The notes: generated by a model from the letters alone, not told the origin. DNA of 64,000 nucleotides from Anisodus tanguticus (GCA_034509755.1 CM067539.1:52665513-52729512), one strand, 5' to 3'. Counted from the first letter of the stretch, positions 47,285-60,395 are shown. Made by a program: numbers and translations.

Positions 47285-47909
47285 ACACTATTGCATCTCG
47301 TAAAAAGTTTCCCCGTGCATAGGTCTTTTACAGAAAAACCAAACGGATCGAAATCAATGGATACAGAATTATCAGTGGCAAATTTTATAACGAAGATTAG
47401 GTTTATAATGTTATGGGCATATATGATGTGTTTAAGGAGTAGTGGGGTTGCAGTGGTGGAGTTAGTGTGTGGACAAACCCTTGAATTGGAATGTGATGAC
47501 CATTGCTGACCATAATAGATTGATGAGTATTTAAATTGCGCAATTGACGAAGATTACCAAAATTGTTGGTGAGGTGCGACGTGGCGCCCTTATCCATCGT
47601 ACTGCTAGGTTGATGTGTAATGGGCCTGATGGCTTGGGCCTGCCTGGTGAGCCGCTGGATGGGCTCCCAGGATGTTGGGCCTTGGTTGAGCCCACTGATA
47701 TTGATGTTCCTGGGCCTTTGGAACACTGCTGGAAAGGCAGGCCCAGGTACCAGACAGTGGCCACGGCAGTGGGTCGGTCCACCGTTGCGGTTGTTGGGCC
47801 TGTGATTGTTGGCCCAAATTCTACGATGAGGATTTGTGACGTCGAGTGTTGAGGAAAATGAAGCGAAAGAAGATATGTGGGCCGCGGGTGACGCCATTAG
47901 GGTATCCAA
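47285..47909 (-). pseudogene. Copia gag/protease fragment with internal deletion
   Basis: The 168-codon minus-strand frame (47909-47403) starts as gag (MDTLMASPAAHISSF), but within ~110 residues reaches a protease motif, MDKGATSHLTNNFGNLRQL, with DKGA in place of DSGA. Most of gag is therefore deleted. Decayed protease and linker sequence continues to about 47285. The protease pattern (NTHQSIMVSNGHHIPI) is typical of RE1/Retrofit-like copia elements. Proline-, glutamine- and GC-rich plus-strand frames over it are shadows. Confidence 0.75.
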
Positions 47910-47939
47910 AATTTAGTAGAGAAGTAAAAGGGAGTAGAA

Positions 47940-48265
47940 GTGTTGTATATCCGCTACATATATACGGCCTGCTAGGAAAAAGAGAAGGTAAGAAGATTGT
48001 ATATCATTAGTATAAATGCAGTATATAGGTAGTAAATGATTGCAGGGAAGGTATATCAGCCATATACAAGTTGTATATCGGCTAAGGGATCATGTATATC
48101 ATTGTATACAGGTGGTAGGGATGGTATATCTGTTGTATACACCTTACGGGTGGTGTTTATCACTATATATGTGTTGTATATCATTGTATATGAGCAGTAT
48201 ATGGTGGCAGGTAGTGTATATCAGCCGTATACAGTGTGTATATCGGTTGTTTCCAGTAGTAATTG
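47940..48265. repeat. GTATATC-rich repeat array in copia leader
   Basis: Many irregular copies of gtatatcag / gtatac words (for example gtatatcagccatatac, gtatatcattgtatac) spaced 12-30 bp. The same composition fills the leader of the related copia copy at 11745-12085. Confidence 0.8.
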
Positions 48266-48331
48266 TCGTTGGAAGAGAAGAAGAAAAGAGGGGGGGTGAA
48301 TAGGGTTAGGGTTTCTAGGCTCTCGATACCA

Positions 48332-48479
48332 TGTAGAATAGTGTAAATCTACTTGATGGAGTTATCTTATTAATGTAATATATAGAGAGTATACAATTGT
48401 AGTCCTAATAGAATTAGAATCTCTATTTTACATTAATTACACTAAATATTAATTACAAAATATATATGGAATATATTCA
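48332..48479 (-). mobile_element. 5' LTR of the GTATATC-leader copia element
   Basis: TGTAGAATAGTGTAAATC...GGAATATATTCA, 148 bp. The primer site on the minus strand, TGGTATCGAGAGC, is at 48319-48331. It matches the LTR at 12161-12413 in start, primer position and end. It borders the upstream region of gene D. Confidence 0.85.
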
Positions 48480-48839
48480 CTATCACGTCTCTCATTGCAG
48501 TAAGTCAAATTGAGTGTGCAAGACTTTCCTTAACAATCTAAAGCATACATGGATAAAAGCAATAATCACCCCATACTATACTTTGCTGTGTTGCAAAAAA
48601 GCAAGTCAAGTCATCCCAAGAACTAAAGAAATTTGGTTTGACCAGCCAAGGTCATATCTATTCAATATGTGGATCCAAGTCTTGTACGTATTTTCGTACT
48701 CCAGTCAGCTACGGCTGTAAATAAGTCTTTATTTTATTATAACTGCAAACAGATTAATGCAATTATTTAATAAAATTTGTCAAGGTTGTCTTTGCCACTG
48801 GAAACTGCAAGTTTCATCTTTTAAGGTCTTTCAGTCGAA
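48480..48839 (+). promoter_or_regulatory. Upstream region of gene D
   Basis: 360 bp between the copia LTR and the start codon of gene D, and so presumably its core promoter and 5' leader. No unambiguous TATA box or repeat was recognised; tttattttattataa at about 48729 is the nearest AT-rich candidate. The copia insertion replaces whatever lay further upstream. Confidence 0.4.
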
Positions 48840-51225
48840 ATGACAATCTTTTTCCTCTTGCACTTACTTCTCGTCATCATGGTATTGTTGGCTATGGTTG
48901 GTGAAGGAGTATATTATTCCAGAGATTCCAGGTGTGGAAGTAATGGCCCTAGCATTCATTTTCCCTTCAGGCTTCACCACCAGCCAGAACATTGTGGCTA
49001 TCCAGGCTTCGAGTTATCTTGTAACAGCAAAAACAAAACCATACTCACACTCCCCAATTCACTTATACTATTTGTTCAGAATATTGACTATATGTCTCAG
49101 CGGATTGAACTTTATGATCCTGAACGTTGTCTCATTCTCAAGCTATTGCGTCTTAATTTATCAGCATCTCCGTTCAACTTCACTGTTGATGAACCCTATA
49201 TTACACTAGTTGACTATTCAATTTTCAAATGTTCTGGTCTCCCAGCAGATTATCAGGACGTATCACAAGCTTGTGCCTCTGACAAAGAAATATTTGCTAT
49301 TTACTACTCTTTAGATTCACTCCCCCCTACAACTTGCAAAAAGATTCATGAAATTCCATCAGTTCCCTATGGTATAGATTACAGTTACTTAAGTCTTAGT
49401 TGGTATAATCCAGTGCGACACTGTGAAGGTCGTGAAAAGGATTGTGGCTTCAAGAACTATACCAAACAACTGAGTACTCAGTGTTTCAACCGACCATTCA
49501 CTACCAAAGGTATTAACTCATTCAAAGTTTTATTTTGATTGCATAATTAATTGTTACTCTCGCTGTCTCAATTTAAGTATCTTATTTTCCTTTTTTTTTC
49601 ATACACCTTTAATTTTAAGACAACAAAATTCAAAAGTCTCTCTTTGTTTTTTAAACTCCGTGTCAAGTCAAATAAAGACAATTAAATTGGGACGGAGAGA
49701 GTAATATATAATTACACAAGAGAACTTATATGTCCATAAATAAAACATATCCTGTCCCAACTAACGTTCTATTCAGGCTATCTTCGTCTGCCAATAAGTA
49801 AAATATCTGACGGAAAACTCTTGTATTACGAAAAATGGATGTAATAATTCAATCATCAAATATAAAAAACTAATTTTGGATAAATAGAGCTAATTGAACA
49901 AAACAGCAAGAGTATACAGGATATATATAGTGCAACTTATCTTTGTGTAAGTACAAAAAAATGTTTAGCATCTTGACAAGCCTTTCTTTAATGCCATGAT
50001 CATGAACTTCTTTTTGCCATAACAAAAAGTTTTATTTAATTTTGACAGATCCAGTAAAGGAACCGCTGATTGCAGGTACGTACTCTATGTGTTTTGTTGT
50101 AAGTTTTTCTCCATTACATAATTTTCATTGCCTTGTGGATAATTTGTGAGATCACATGTTCCAGGTGGAGTTTTAGGTATCGTTGTTTTGGGAATTATTA
50201 TGATGACAGTCTATAAGTTTTATAGCTCAAGAAAAATTGAAAGAGAGAATCAGGTCAGAGTTGAAAAGTTTCTGGAAGATTACAGAGCTCTCAAACCCAC
50301 TAGATATACTTATGCGGATATTAAAAATATAACAAATCAGTTTCAGGAAATATTGGGAGAGGGAGCTTACGGTGTTGTTTATAAAGGAACACTCTCTAAT
50401 GAAATTCATGTTGCTGTAAAAGTTCTCAATGATTCCAAAGGAAATGGTGAAGAATTTATTAATGAAGTTGCAGCAATGGGGAATATCCACCATGTCAATG
50501 TGGTTCGCCTAGTTGGCTTTTGTGCTGATGGAATTAGAAGAGCTCTAGTGTTTGAATACTTGCCAAATCAGTCACTTGACAAACTCATTTTTCCTGCAAG
50601 TTTCAAAGATAATATTACCTTTAATTGGAAGAAGCTTCAAGATATTGCTATGGGTATAGCAAAAGGGCTGGAGTATCTTCATCAAGGATGTGACCAACAA
50701 ATCCTTCATTTCGATATCAAACCCCATAATATTCTGTTAGACCATAACTTGAACCCCAAGATCTCTGATTTTGGTCTTGCCAAGTTATGCTCTAAAGAGA
50801 AAAGTGATGTCACCGTGACTGAAGCTAGAGGAACCATTGGTTATATTGCACCAGAAGTGTTATCCAGCAATTTTGGTAAAGCGTCTCATAAATCTGATGT
50901 CTACAGCTTTGGAATGATGCTACTTGAAATGGTTGGAGGGAGGAAGAATTTTGACGCAGAGGCCGATACTAACCAAGTGAACTTTCCCGAGTGGATTCAT
51001 CAGCGGCTGAATCAAGGAGAAGAGTTGAAAATCAGGATTGAGGAAGATGATGATATCATAATTGCAAGGAAATTAGCTATTATAGGTCTTTGGTGCATCC
51101 AATGGAATGCAACAGATCGACCTTCCATCAAAGTTGTTACTCAAATGCTAAAAGGTGATGGGAACAACCTAACTGTTCCTCCTCCCTTTACAGCAAGAAA
51201 CTCCACCCACGTAGGAACAGAATGA
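48840..51225 (+). CDS. LRK10L-type receptor-like kinase D (intact, 3 exons)
   Basis: The proposed exons are 48840-49509, 50049-50075 and 50165-51225, with GT..AG borders and both introns in phase 1. They give 1758 bp and 585 residues. A signal peptide (FFLLHLLLVIMVLLAM) is followed by a GUB_WAK_bind region (HFPFRLHHQPEHCGYPGFEL, then SCNSKN) and a short cysteine-rich tail (CEGREKDCGFKNY). The membrane segment is VLGIVVLGIIMMTVYKFY at about 235-252. The kinase has GEGAYGVVYKG, Lys at about 318, [19 protein letters not shown] and GTIGYIAPE. It is non-RD, like gene A, but much diverged from A, on the opposite strand, and without A's serine-rich tail. Predicted plasma-membrane receptor kinase; ligand unknown. 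No disabling change was seen. Confidence 0.92.
49555..49703. mobile_element. Stowaway-like MITE in intron 1 of gene D
   Basis: Terminal inverted words ctctcgctgtctcaattt and aaattgggacggagagag are flanked by TA on both sides (49555-49556 and 49702-49703). About 145 bp, non-coding. Same family as the copies at 17477 and 33092. Confidence 0.85.
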
Positions 51226-51484
51226 ATAGGCGCCTTAATTACAGATCAACTCCTGCATCTAAAGTTCTTGTATCAGATTCAGTACAAGTGGAAGCTTGAA
51301 TTTTAGTAATTTCATTAGGTATATGTTAAGTCTGTTAGCTGCTACTTCTCAACTCTCGTTTACATGTGCAAATTATTTATTGAGTATTTTCGTCTCAAAT
51401 TATGTATTGAACCTTTGTGTAAGTCAATATTACCATTTCGGTCTTCTTGGAATGATTTGGGTTGACACCCGAGGGGCTCGGGTA
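51226..51484 (+). other. 3' region of gene D
   Basis: Probable 3' untranslated region and downstream DNA. No clear poly(A) signal was singled out. The next recognisable feature is decayed copia sequence from about 51485. Confidence 0.5.
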
Positions 51485-54400
51485 AGTTTCGGCACCATCA
51501 GACCATATTTATAAGTTGCACATTTTTCTGCCATCTGGTGCATAGACACAATCTATCACCCAGTTCATTTAAATCATCCCTTGTGACTAGAATGTCATCA
51601 ACATTGACGGCAACGATGTAAACACCATCTGTAATTTTCTTGAAGAAAAGAGAATAGTCGTTTAGGGAATCGGAATAGCCTTTGAACTAACTGTAGGGCA
51701 GAAATAATCCTTGCATACCATTGACGAGAGGCTTGCTTTAGCCCATATAGGGATTTGTTTAATTTGCAAACAAGCTTAGGATTAGGAACTTGTAAACCAG
51801 CGGGTGTTCTCATGTAGACTTCTTCCTGCAGAGTGCCATGTAGAAAGGCATTATTAACATCTAATTGAAATAGATCACATCCCTTCTTGATAGCAACAGC
51901 TAAAAGACACCTCACATTGGTCATTTTGGCCAGTGGTGAATAAGTTTGTGTATAGTCAATTCCTTGTCTTTAAATGTCACCTCTAATAACCAAATGACCC
52001 TTGTACCTTTCAAGTGATCCATATTCCTTATATTTTACCTTGTAAACCTATTTTGAAGGCAGAGCTTGGTGACCTTTAGGCAAAGGGACTAAATCCCAGG
52101 TATGATTTGCCTTTAAAACTACAAATTCTTGTTCCATGGCAGACTGCCAACAAGGATGCAGTGATGTTTGTGACTGAGTAGTAGGTTCAGGGATAAGTGC
52201 AATATTATTTAAGAAAGATTGGTTTGAATGGGATAAGGCAGAAAAGATAAAAGAGTAGGCTGAATTGGAGCTGCAAAACAAGTATTAGTCACATCACTTA
52301 AACATACAGCATTACATATATAGTCAGCCAAATGAGCAGGACTTTTAACTCTAGTAGACTGTTTAGTGTTCTGAGAGACAGTAACAGATAGAGTAGGATT
52401 AGGAAGTGCAGGTGGAATGGGTGCAGTAGCTGTAGTGGGGATAGGATTAGGTGTAGTTGCAGTAGTAGCTATAGTGGTGGATGGAGGAGATGCAATGGTA
52501 GGTGATGTTGTTTCAAGAGATGAAGGAGTAGGAAGTTCATCTGCATGAGTAGGAATAGATAAGTCAATATTAGGAGTATGAACTGGTATATCAGCAGATG
52601 AATCAGGAGGATCATGAACTAAATCATGAGAAAGATTGATAAGGAAGATAGGAGGAATAGGAGACATTGAATAAAACGGAAAAATGAATCCATGAAACCT
52701 CACACTCCTGAAAATGAAGATTTTCTTAGTTGTAAGATCTAAAAGCTCATATCCCTTTTGGTTAAAAGGATAACCAATGAACACACATTTAGAGGCTCTA
52801 GGATCAAGTTTGGACCTTAAATGTGACAATGTACTAGCATAACAAAGGCAACCAACACTTCTAAGACTGTCATAGTGTGGTGGTGATTGAAAAGGGATTT
52901 CATAAGGAGATTTAAAATTCAAAATTCTTGAAGGAAACATGTTGATTAAATAAGTAGAGATTAAAAGACATTCACCCCAATAGGATATAGGAAGATGAGA
53001 CTGAAAGAGCAAAGCTCTACAAGTTTCCAAAAGATGTCTGTGTTTACTTTCAACTACACCATTTTGTTGTGGTGTAGCAACACAACTAGTTTGGTGTAGG
53101 ATATTTTGTGAGGACAAAAAATCAGAATTTGCTAAATTGGTTCCCAATTATTTGGCGTTGTCTGACCTGATGATCTTTACTTTAGTTTGGAACTGTCTTT
53201 CTACCATCAACAAGAACTGTTTGAGCATATGAAAAGCATTGCTTTTGGTTTTAAGTAAATATGTCCAAGTCCCTCTACTATAATCATCTACAATGGTTAA
53301 AAAATATCTGAAATCATCATGTGTGTTGACTTTATATGGTCCACATGTATAAGTTCAAAAATGGATTTTGTGATGATGGAACTGGATGAAAATGGCAATT
53401 CGGTATGTCTAGCCTTGGCACAAACATCACAAGGAAATTCATTAACAGGAGAATCATTAATAAAAGGATGTAATAGGAAACTTGAAATATTCTTCATATT
53501 ATATATGGGCTTATGCCCCAACCTTTGATGCCATAGGCTTACATCAAGAGTACTCTTACTAGATAAACTAGAAGCTACAGAACTAGGAATTGAAAACACT
53601 TGAACATCAGAATTACAAGTGATTTTAGGATCTAAAATACTAGAAGAAACTGAAGAAACTGAATTTGAACTAGACTTGAGTGGTTTGGATTTGAGAATGT
53701 AGAGACCCTCATTGACTTCACCAAGAACCACTGGGATCTTCATCGAAGGGCCCTAAAAATGGCACAAAAGGAGAGAAATATCAACATACAATGAAACTGG
53801 GATGTGAACTTGTGTACTGATAAAAGATTGAATCTAAAATCTGGTACAAATAGAACATTATGTAACACCAAATTAGGTAAGACAGTTACACTTCCTTTAT
53901 GTATGACTTTATGTTTGTGAGAATTTGGCAAACTGACATATAATGCTGTAGATAAACAAGTGATATTAGACGAGAGATAAATCAAAAGTCATATGTTTTG
54001 AAGCACCGCTGTCAAGTATCCAAGAATTAGATTAAATTTGAGAAGAAAAAGAAAAAGATTGAGGGTTAAAGTGTGGGTTGATTATACCAGCACAATTTGC
54101 AGAGACTGTTCATTCAGAACTTGCATTATATTGTTCTGCATACTTGTACTACTGCAAGAGGTTAGTCAATTAGTTGTGTTGTTCAGGAGTCATTTGCTTG
54201 ACAAATATGGGAAAACCACATTCATAATAGTTGTTCAGTTCTGATCCTACTGGTGATGCATTGCTAGCAGCAGGACCCTTGTTTTTCTTTGACCTAGTGA
54301 ACTTGAAATCAGTAGGAAAACCAATGATCTTGTAGCATCTGTTAACATCATGGTTTGTCATTTTGCATTTTTTTCAAAAAACTCCTTGTTGGGAAATTTA
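51485..54400 (-). pseudogene. Copia gag-protease-integrase-RT (RE1-like), truncated at both ends
   Basis: Right to left: gag zinc-region remnant (54361-54170, HDVNRCYKIIGFPTDFKF), protease remnant (53985-53740), GAG-pre-integrase (53743-53297, LDVSLWHQRLGHKP, CDVCAKARHTELPF), integrase (53147-52209, SCVATPQQNGVVESKHRHLL with the catalytic Glu region, then FIGYPFNQKGYELLDL) with a Ser/Thr/Pro-rich linker, and RT (52281-51530, [47 protein letters not shown] in place of YVDD). RT ends at about 51530 and RNase H and both proper LTRs are absent. Multiple stops and frameshifts. Confidence 0.88.
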
Positions 54401-54831
54401 CCAGCTTAATTTCCTTGTCACCAAATTTGTGGGAATGTACCAACTAGATGATTCACAGGAAAGACTGTAAAAATATTGCGGTCCTATAAACACAGGATAG
54501 ATCCGAACAGTCTCCTAGATAGAACCAACTCTCTGAGCAAGTTCCTAGGAAAGACTGGAGGATCACAGATGAACCACTTAAATTCCAACCTCCTTAGATA
54601 GAACCTGCTTACGTCGTGATGTGAGTAGAACAATAACACACACAATTGATAACGGAGTTCGGCCAATTTTGCCTACGTCTCCGGACTGCTGCAAATCTTT
54701 TATTAAGGGAGAAATATTACAAAAGTGTTTACAACACACAACCTCACAAACCCGATCCTAATTACACCCAAGAATTTTCTCACCAAAATTCTCTCAAAAG
54801 ATTCTATTGCCTAAGCTTTTCACTAGGAGTA
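54401..54831 (-). mobile_element. Fragment of a copia-type LTR
   Basis: Contains sequence I associate with Solanaceae Tork-like LTRs (gagttcggccaattttgcct, then acgtctccgg) and decayed flanks. It is cut on the right by the chromovirus LTR at 54832. No coding sequence. Boundaries on the left are uncertain. Confidence 0.5.
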
Positions 54832-56879
54832 TGTCACGACCCAAACCGGAGGGTCATGACGAGCACCCGGACATTACTTGCCAAGTATCACTAATCATAT
54901 GTTTATCATATATCTGTAGTTTTTCATGGCCCACGAGGTCGCCACGATATACCCTGATGATATATGAAAATAGTAAACTGGAAAGGAGCTATGTAAAATC
55001 ATACCACCAGAAGGACACAACCTATATACATATACATACCAAGGCCGACAAGGCCATACACGACTACAATACACAGGACAACTGTCTGCAAGCCTCTAAA
55101 GAGTATGTGATATCACAAGGTCGGGAGAGGGCCCCGCCATACCCATATGCACATGCAAAAACAGAACTGTACCAAGACTAGACCGCAACCCCGGAATAAA
55201 TGGAGTGCTCCAATATCAGCTGAATTGGCAACCTACAGGTGCGGATCGTCGTCTTATCTACCTGGACCTACGGGCATGAAACGCACCGTCCCCGACAAAA
55301 GAGACGTCAGTGCGAATAATGTACCGAGTATGTCAGGCATGAAAAATAGCATAATAGAGACCTGAAAGTAACATGAGACAAAAAACAACCAACCAGTAGA
55401 GAATGCATCTGAGGGCCATAATATGCCTAAGTACCATGTCTATGCAGAATGCCTCTGAGGGCCATAATATGCCTAAGTACCATGTCTGTGCAGAATACCT
55501 CTAAGGGCCATAATATGCCTAAGTACCATGTATGTGCAGAATGCCTCTGAGGGCCATAATATGCCTAAATGTCATGCACAATGCGCTCATACATATACAT
55601 ATGCGTATATAACGCCATCAAGCCTCTATGGGCATCCCATCATATCATATCAGCCTCTGTGGGCATAATCATTATCGTGTATATCTATACCAGTTGCAGG
55701 TGGTGGTGCGTATATAACGCTTTCCCTTTTCCGATACCCCATACAGATATAATGCATACATATAGTAGAGTATATAACTCATTTGAGGTCAAGGTATGTA
55801 CGTGAATATAATGCATGAATGATATGATAATAAGACACTATAAGTTTATCGAAGTGATGTAATATCGCTTTACCTCCGATTAACATTATGAATACTAACA
55901 TTTTTCCCATATACCTCAATAGAGATTTAGGAACATATTTAGACATGCTTTGAACATACGAATGAATAACATGAATATCCTTAACTACTAAGAGTAGAAT
56001 CATTTATGGGACAGTATTACGTTTACGTTTCGTACTTAGAATATGCCAAAAGAATAAATGATATGCCTTAACATACCTTACTTGATGAATCTATGAACCA
56101 CCTTTTTACTTGAACTTTCCAGGAACAATGCTTGCTACTTTTAAATCCTTGAAGAAGAGATTAAAATTCCTTCTTAAGATGACAACACCACTTTGATGAA
56201 CATAGGTTTTTCTTTTATGTTGTTGGTAACTTTTTTTTTTTTTTGCCTAGAGGAAGTATTAGGTAAATGAAATATAAACGATACTAAGGCATTAAGTAAT
56301 CTGCCATATGAGGGTAATGTATTTTTTTTTCATTTAGTGGACAGTGGGGTCCACATGCCCTTATACCACTTAATTAGTTTATTAATGACTAGATGACACC
56401 TTCGCACTTTGATAGCTTAGTCACTACACCCTTTAACCAAAATGATCCATGTGGAAATGATATAAGAACACATATCCCATGCTAATTAATTATATCCTTT
56501 TCTTGTCTCCCACTTAATTACACTTATCCAATAACTAATTCCTTCTTTCCCACCAAATCTCAACAATTAATCAATTGTCAAATAAATAATTTCTTGATCC
56601 CAATTCATTCGAATAATAATTTTTTTCAACATACTTTATATACTCATTATCATGATTGTGTGACATAGCACTATCCCATTGCCTATTTAGGCATGCACGA
56701 AATATTATTTCCAACCACCGTCGTCATACTTTTAAGTCCTAAATCATTTTGGTATTTTATCCTTTATACACCAAGCTCCTGATGTGAATACCTAAGTATA
56801 ACAAAATTTCTCTGGAACTCAGGTCTACTTCCATATGTCTAGCGACTCAAACCATGGTACGAAAGTACTAGATGTTACA
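54832..56879 (-). mobile_element. 3' LTR of the right-hand chromovirus
   Basis: Plus-strand edges are TGTCACGACCC (54832) and CTAGATGTTACA (56879); 2048 bp. The polypurine tract on the minus strand, AAGGGGGAAAGAA, directly precedes it. Contains four 46-bp repeats (55401-55584). The ORFs inside are not supported. Confidence 0.88.
55401..55590. repeat. 46-bp tandem repeat, four units
   Basis: Units start at 55401, 55447, 55493 and 55539 with gaatgcctctgagggccat, then aatatgcctaagtaccatg. The partner LTR has the same four-unit array at 61741-61924, so the array was present when the element inserted. Confidence 0.92.
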
Positions 56880-59040
56880 TTCTTTCCCCCTTAAGTACAT
56901 TCGTCCTCGAATATTGGAGTGACGTATCTAATCCCCGTTACGTAACCAGAGAACGCAACTACTTTTTCACGGGCCATATAATATAACATACATCATTACA
57001 TTAGACCTCCCATGGTCCTTAAGCATTAATTATACTAATCTTAAATAAAACCCACCTTATGTTTCTCTCGGAACTTTAGCGTTGGACTGGAATAGGTAAA
57101 ATGGCATTTGTGTCACATCTCCTCTTCCGCCTCCTATGTCATTTCTTCTACATTCTTATTCCGCCATAGAACTTTCACGGAGGCTACTTCTTTAGTCCTC
57201 AAATTGCGGACTTGTCGATCTAAGATAGCAATAGGCACCTCTTCATATGATAGGTGCTCCGTAACCTTAACATCGTGAATTGGTACAATTCGGGAAAGAT
57301 CCCCAACATATGCTCTCAACATAGAAACATGGAAAATCGGATGAACAAACTCTAACTCCATAGGCAAGTCCAATTCGTAAGCTACTTGGTCGTTTCGTCG
57401 AATAATGTGATATGGCCCAATATACCTTGGGCTAAGCTTTCCCTTTTTTTCAAACCTCATTACACCCTTTATAGGAGAGACCTTCAAAAGGACCCAATCA
57501 TCCACTTGGAACTCTAAGCCCCGCTGCCACATATCTGAATACGACTTCTGACGACTCTGAGCGATTAACAACCGTTATTGGATAAGATTCACATTCTATA
57601 TGGCTTGGTGCACTAGGCCAGGCCCAAATAATTCTGATTTGCCTACTTCGAACCATCCGATAGGAGATCTATATTTTCGTCCGTACAAGGCTTCATATGG
57701 AGCCATTTTGATACTAACATGATAATTGCTATTGTACGCAAATTCAATGAGGGATAAATGATCATTCCAAATTCCCCCTTAAAGTCCAATGCATAGGCTC
57801 GTAGCATGTCCTTGTGCATTCGAATCGTACGCTTGGCATGCCCATCTGTCTGAGGGTGGAAAGCTGTGTTAAGATTAATTGAGTGCACAAACCCTTTTTT
57901 TTAAATGATCTCCAGCAATTAGCTGTGAACTAGGCATACCATGAAGGCGAATAATCTCCTTAATGTACAACTTTGCATAGTCTTAGGCTGTGTAGATAGT
58001 TTTCACCTCCAGGAATTGAGTTGATTTAGTCAGTCAATCAAACTTATGATAAGAGAGAGGTAAACCCATAATGAAATCCATATTAATCATTTCCCATTTT
58101 CACGTCGGGATCTCAATATTTTGAGCCAAGCCACCGGGCTTTTGGTTCTCTATTTTCACTTGCTGACAATCGGGACACTGAGCTACAAACTCCGCAACGC
58201 TCCTCTTTATGTCGTTCCACCAATAAATACCCTTGAGATCATGATACATTTTAGTAGATCCAGGGTGAATAGAATATCGTGAGCAATGGACTTCAGTCAT
58301 AATTTTGTCTTGTAATCCCGCTACATTTGGAACACATAAACGGTCCTGGTGCTTGAGAACCCCATTTTCGTCAATCTCGAAGGTTATGGTCTTATTTTGT
58401 TGAATACTCTCTCTAATTCTTCCTAAGATGGGGTATTCCCACTGTCGTTTCTTAACTTCTGATCTGAGGGATGACTCTGATGTATTCTATTTCACAAAGC
58501 CACCATCATTCGAATCCATTAGTCGGACTCCCAAATTGGCTAACTGATGGAGCTTTCTTACTAACTCCTTCCTCTCGACCTATACCGGTATCTAGCTGAC
58601 CATCGACTTACGACTGAGCGCGTTTGCTACAATATTAGCTCTATTGGGATGGTATAAGACGTCCACATCATAATCCTTCAATAATTCAAGCCACCTCATT
58701 TGTCTCAAGTTCAACTCTTTCTGTTTAAATATGTATTGCAGACTTTTATGATCTGTGAAATATCTATCTAAACACCATCGCGGCCAACTCCAAATCATGT
58801 GTCGGATAGTTCTTCTCATGTTTCATCAATTGCCTTGAGGCATAGGCAATCAATGTACCATGTTGCATTATCACGCATCCTAAACCTGCTTCCGATGCAT
58901 CACAATACACCACGTAGCCTTCTGGACTCTCTGGGAGAGTCAGGACTGGTGCCGATGTTAGTCTGTCCTTTAATTCTTGAACACTCTGCTCACAGGCATC
59001 GGACCACTGGAACTTTATGGTCTTTTGTGTCAACTTTGTT
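56880..59040 (-). pseudogene. Chromovirus RNase H and integrase, truncated pol
   Basis: Right to left: end of RT/start of RNase H (59033-58764, [39 protein letters not shown]), RNase H (58819-58592, [30 protein letters not shown]), integrase HHCC (58300-58100, KMYHDLKGIYWWNDIKRSVA, CPDCQQVK), integrase core (57888-57643, NTAFHPQTDGHAKRTIR) and the integrase C-terminus (57571-57134, KLSPRYIGPYHIIRR, FHVSMLRAYVGD), where chromodomain-type tails occur. Frames are broken between blocks, and RT proper is missing beyond 59040. 56880-57130 is the 3' untranslated stretch before the LTR. Confidence 0.88.
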
Positions 59041-60395
59041 ATAATCCTTTTGTCGATTGATTATTGGAAGATCCAGTCTGTTGGATATCATTGCATCATT
59101 CTCCCCACCCTTGGTGAGTGTAATCACCACCTTAGCTTCTTAGATTGTTTCCCCCTTATATTGATTTGTTACATCCAACTTCCTTTTTCTTGCGACTTAA
59201 CTTCCCTGTTAAGATATATGTCTTATAGTACGGCAGCTTCAACGTCATTTGGGTGCTCAGAAGGGACATGTACATACACACATATTATATCTGACTGTGG
59301 CGGGTATTTCTTTCCCTACAAAGCGTACTAGTGTCGCTTCAAGGAAAGCTTTGGGTTTCAACCAGTAAGATAATAACAAAGGCAGTGAAGATGCAAGTAA
59401 GGAAATCACATCAAAAGGATAGTTTTAAGGATGCTGAAAATGTTCTAAACTTAACAAAATTTGTAAGTGAATACCAATAACGAAATTAGACAGAGATTCT
59501 CAAACAGGACAGTGCTTAAATTAAGACAACTTTAATTATTCTACAAAAGGGTAACAAATCATTCCAAGAGTTAGCATTGCCTTGAAGCTAAGTAACTATA
59601 TCAAAACTCATAAGTTTGCTGCAGAGATTACAACTAATTGCTTAGGAAGACATATCTTCTTTAAACACATAAACAAGTATCAATTTAAGTAGAATTTTAG
59701 ATTTGCAACTGAATCTTAAAGGAAGGGAAAACCATTATCAATCTTTGAACTATTGTTCTACCTCATTTTAAGAATACCAAAAGAGAGCATATTCAAATAA
59801 TTTCTCACTACCAAAATAGTGAGCACACATAGCTCTCTAAACTTTTTCTACCCTTTTGACAAGCAACTTACTCATTTGGAACCCAACTGCACTAAAGAAG
59901 TTTAGGTAAGAAAACTGGATTTTAACACACATCCTTTAGCCAAATTAGAACTTTCAAAATAGATTTGGCTTAACAAACAAACTAGCTATTTCATACTCAT
60001 ATTAATCCTCTCTTAATCATCAACCGGAAAACAATGACCAAGCATGTGAACAAAATGGACCAGTCAAAAAAATAGGTGAAACTACACCAATGTTATAATC
60101 TAGTTAAGTTCTTCAACCATCTTAGCCTATATGCAAGTTATTCATGCATAAGAAATTTGAAACACAACAGACACATGTCTTCACAACACTAAACTGTACA
60201 ACAATCTTATCAACCCACATACAGAATCCAAATACTTCTTCGATTAATCCAAACATATAACCACATATTGGTTAAGCACAATACATGATATGTTTATAAG
60301 TAACTAATATAATGACCTTATGGGCTATTAGGATTGGCACTAGGACAATGTTATGATCCTAATAGTGTACCTGCATTGTTCTATCTCAGTCCTAT
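59041..60395. other. Unrecognised 1.35-kb block replacing RT/protease/gag
   Basis: Lies between the broken RT (59040) and the ORF at 60396, where gag, protease and most of RT should be. It is AT-rich, with no retroviral motif in any frame that I can read and no clear terminal repeats. It could be an old insertion, captured host DNA, or the non-coding body of a non-autonomous family. Confidence 0.5.

Noticed and set aside
47531..47909. Several overlapping ORFs on both strands in the GC-richer stretch
   Set aside because: Only the minus frame 47403-47909 carries recognisable copia gag and protease motifs. The others are shadows of it.
48036..48303. Two overlapping 87-codon plus-strand ORFs
   Set aside because: They are translations of the GTATATC repeat leader on the strand opposite to the element.
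51440..51484. A gypsy LTR start at ttgacacccgaggggctcgg
   Set aside because: A short match to LTR-start-like words only; there is no partner, primer site or clear boundary.
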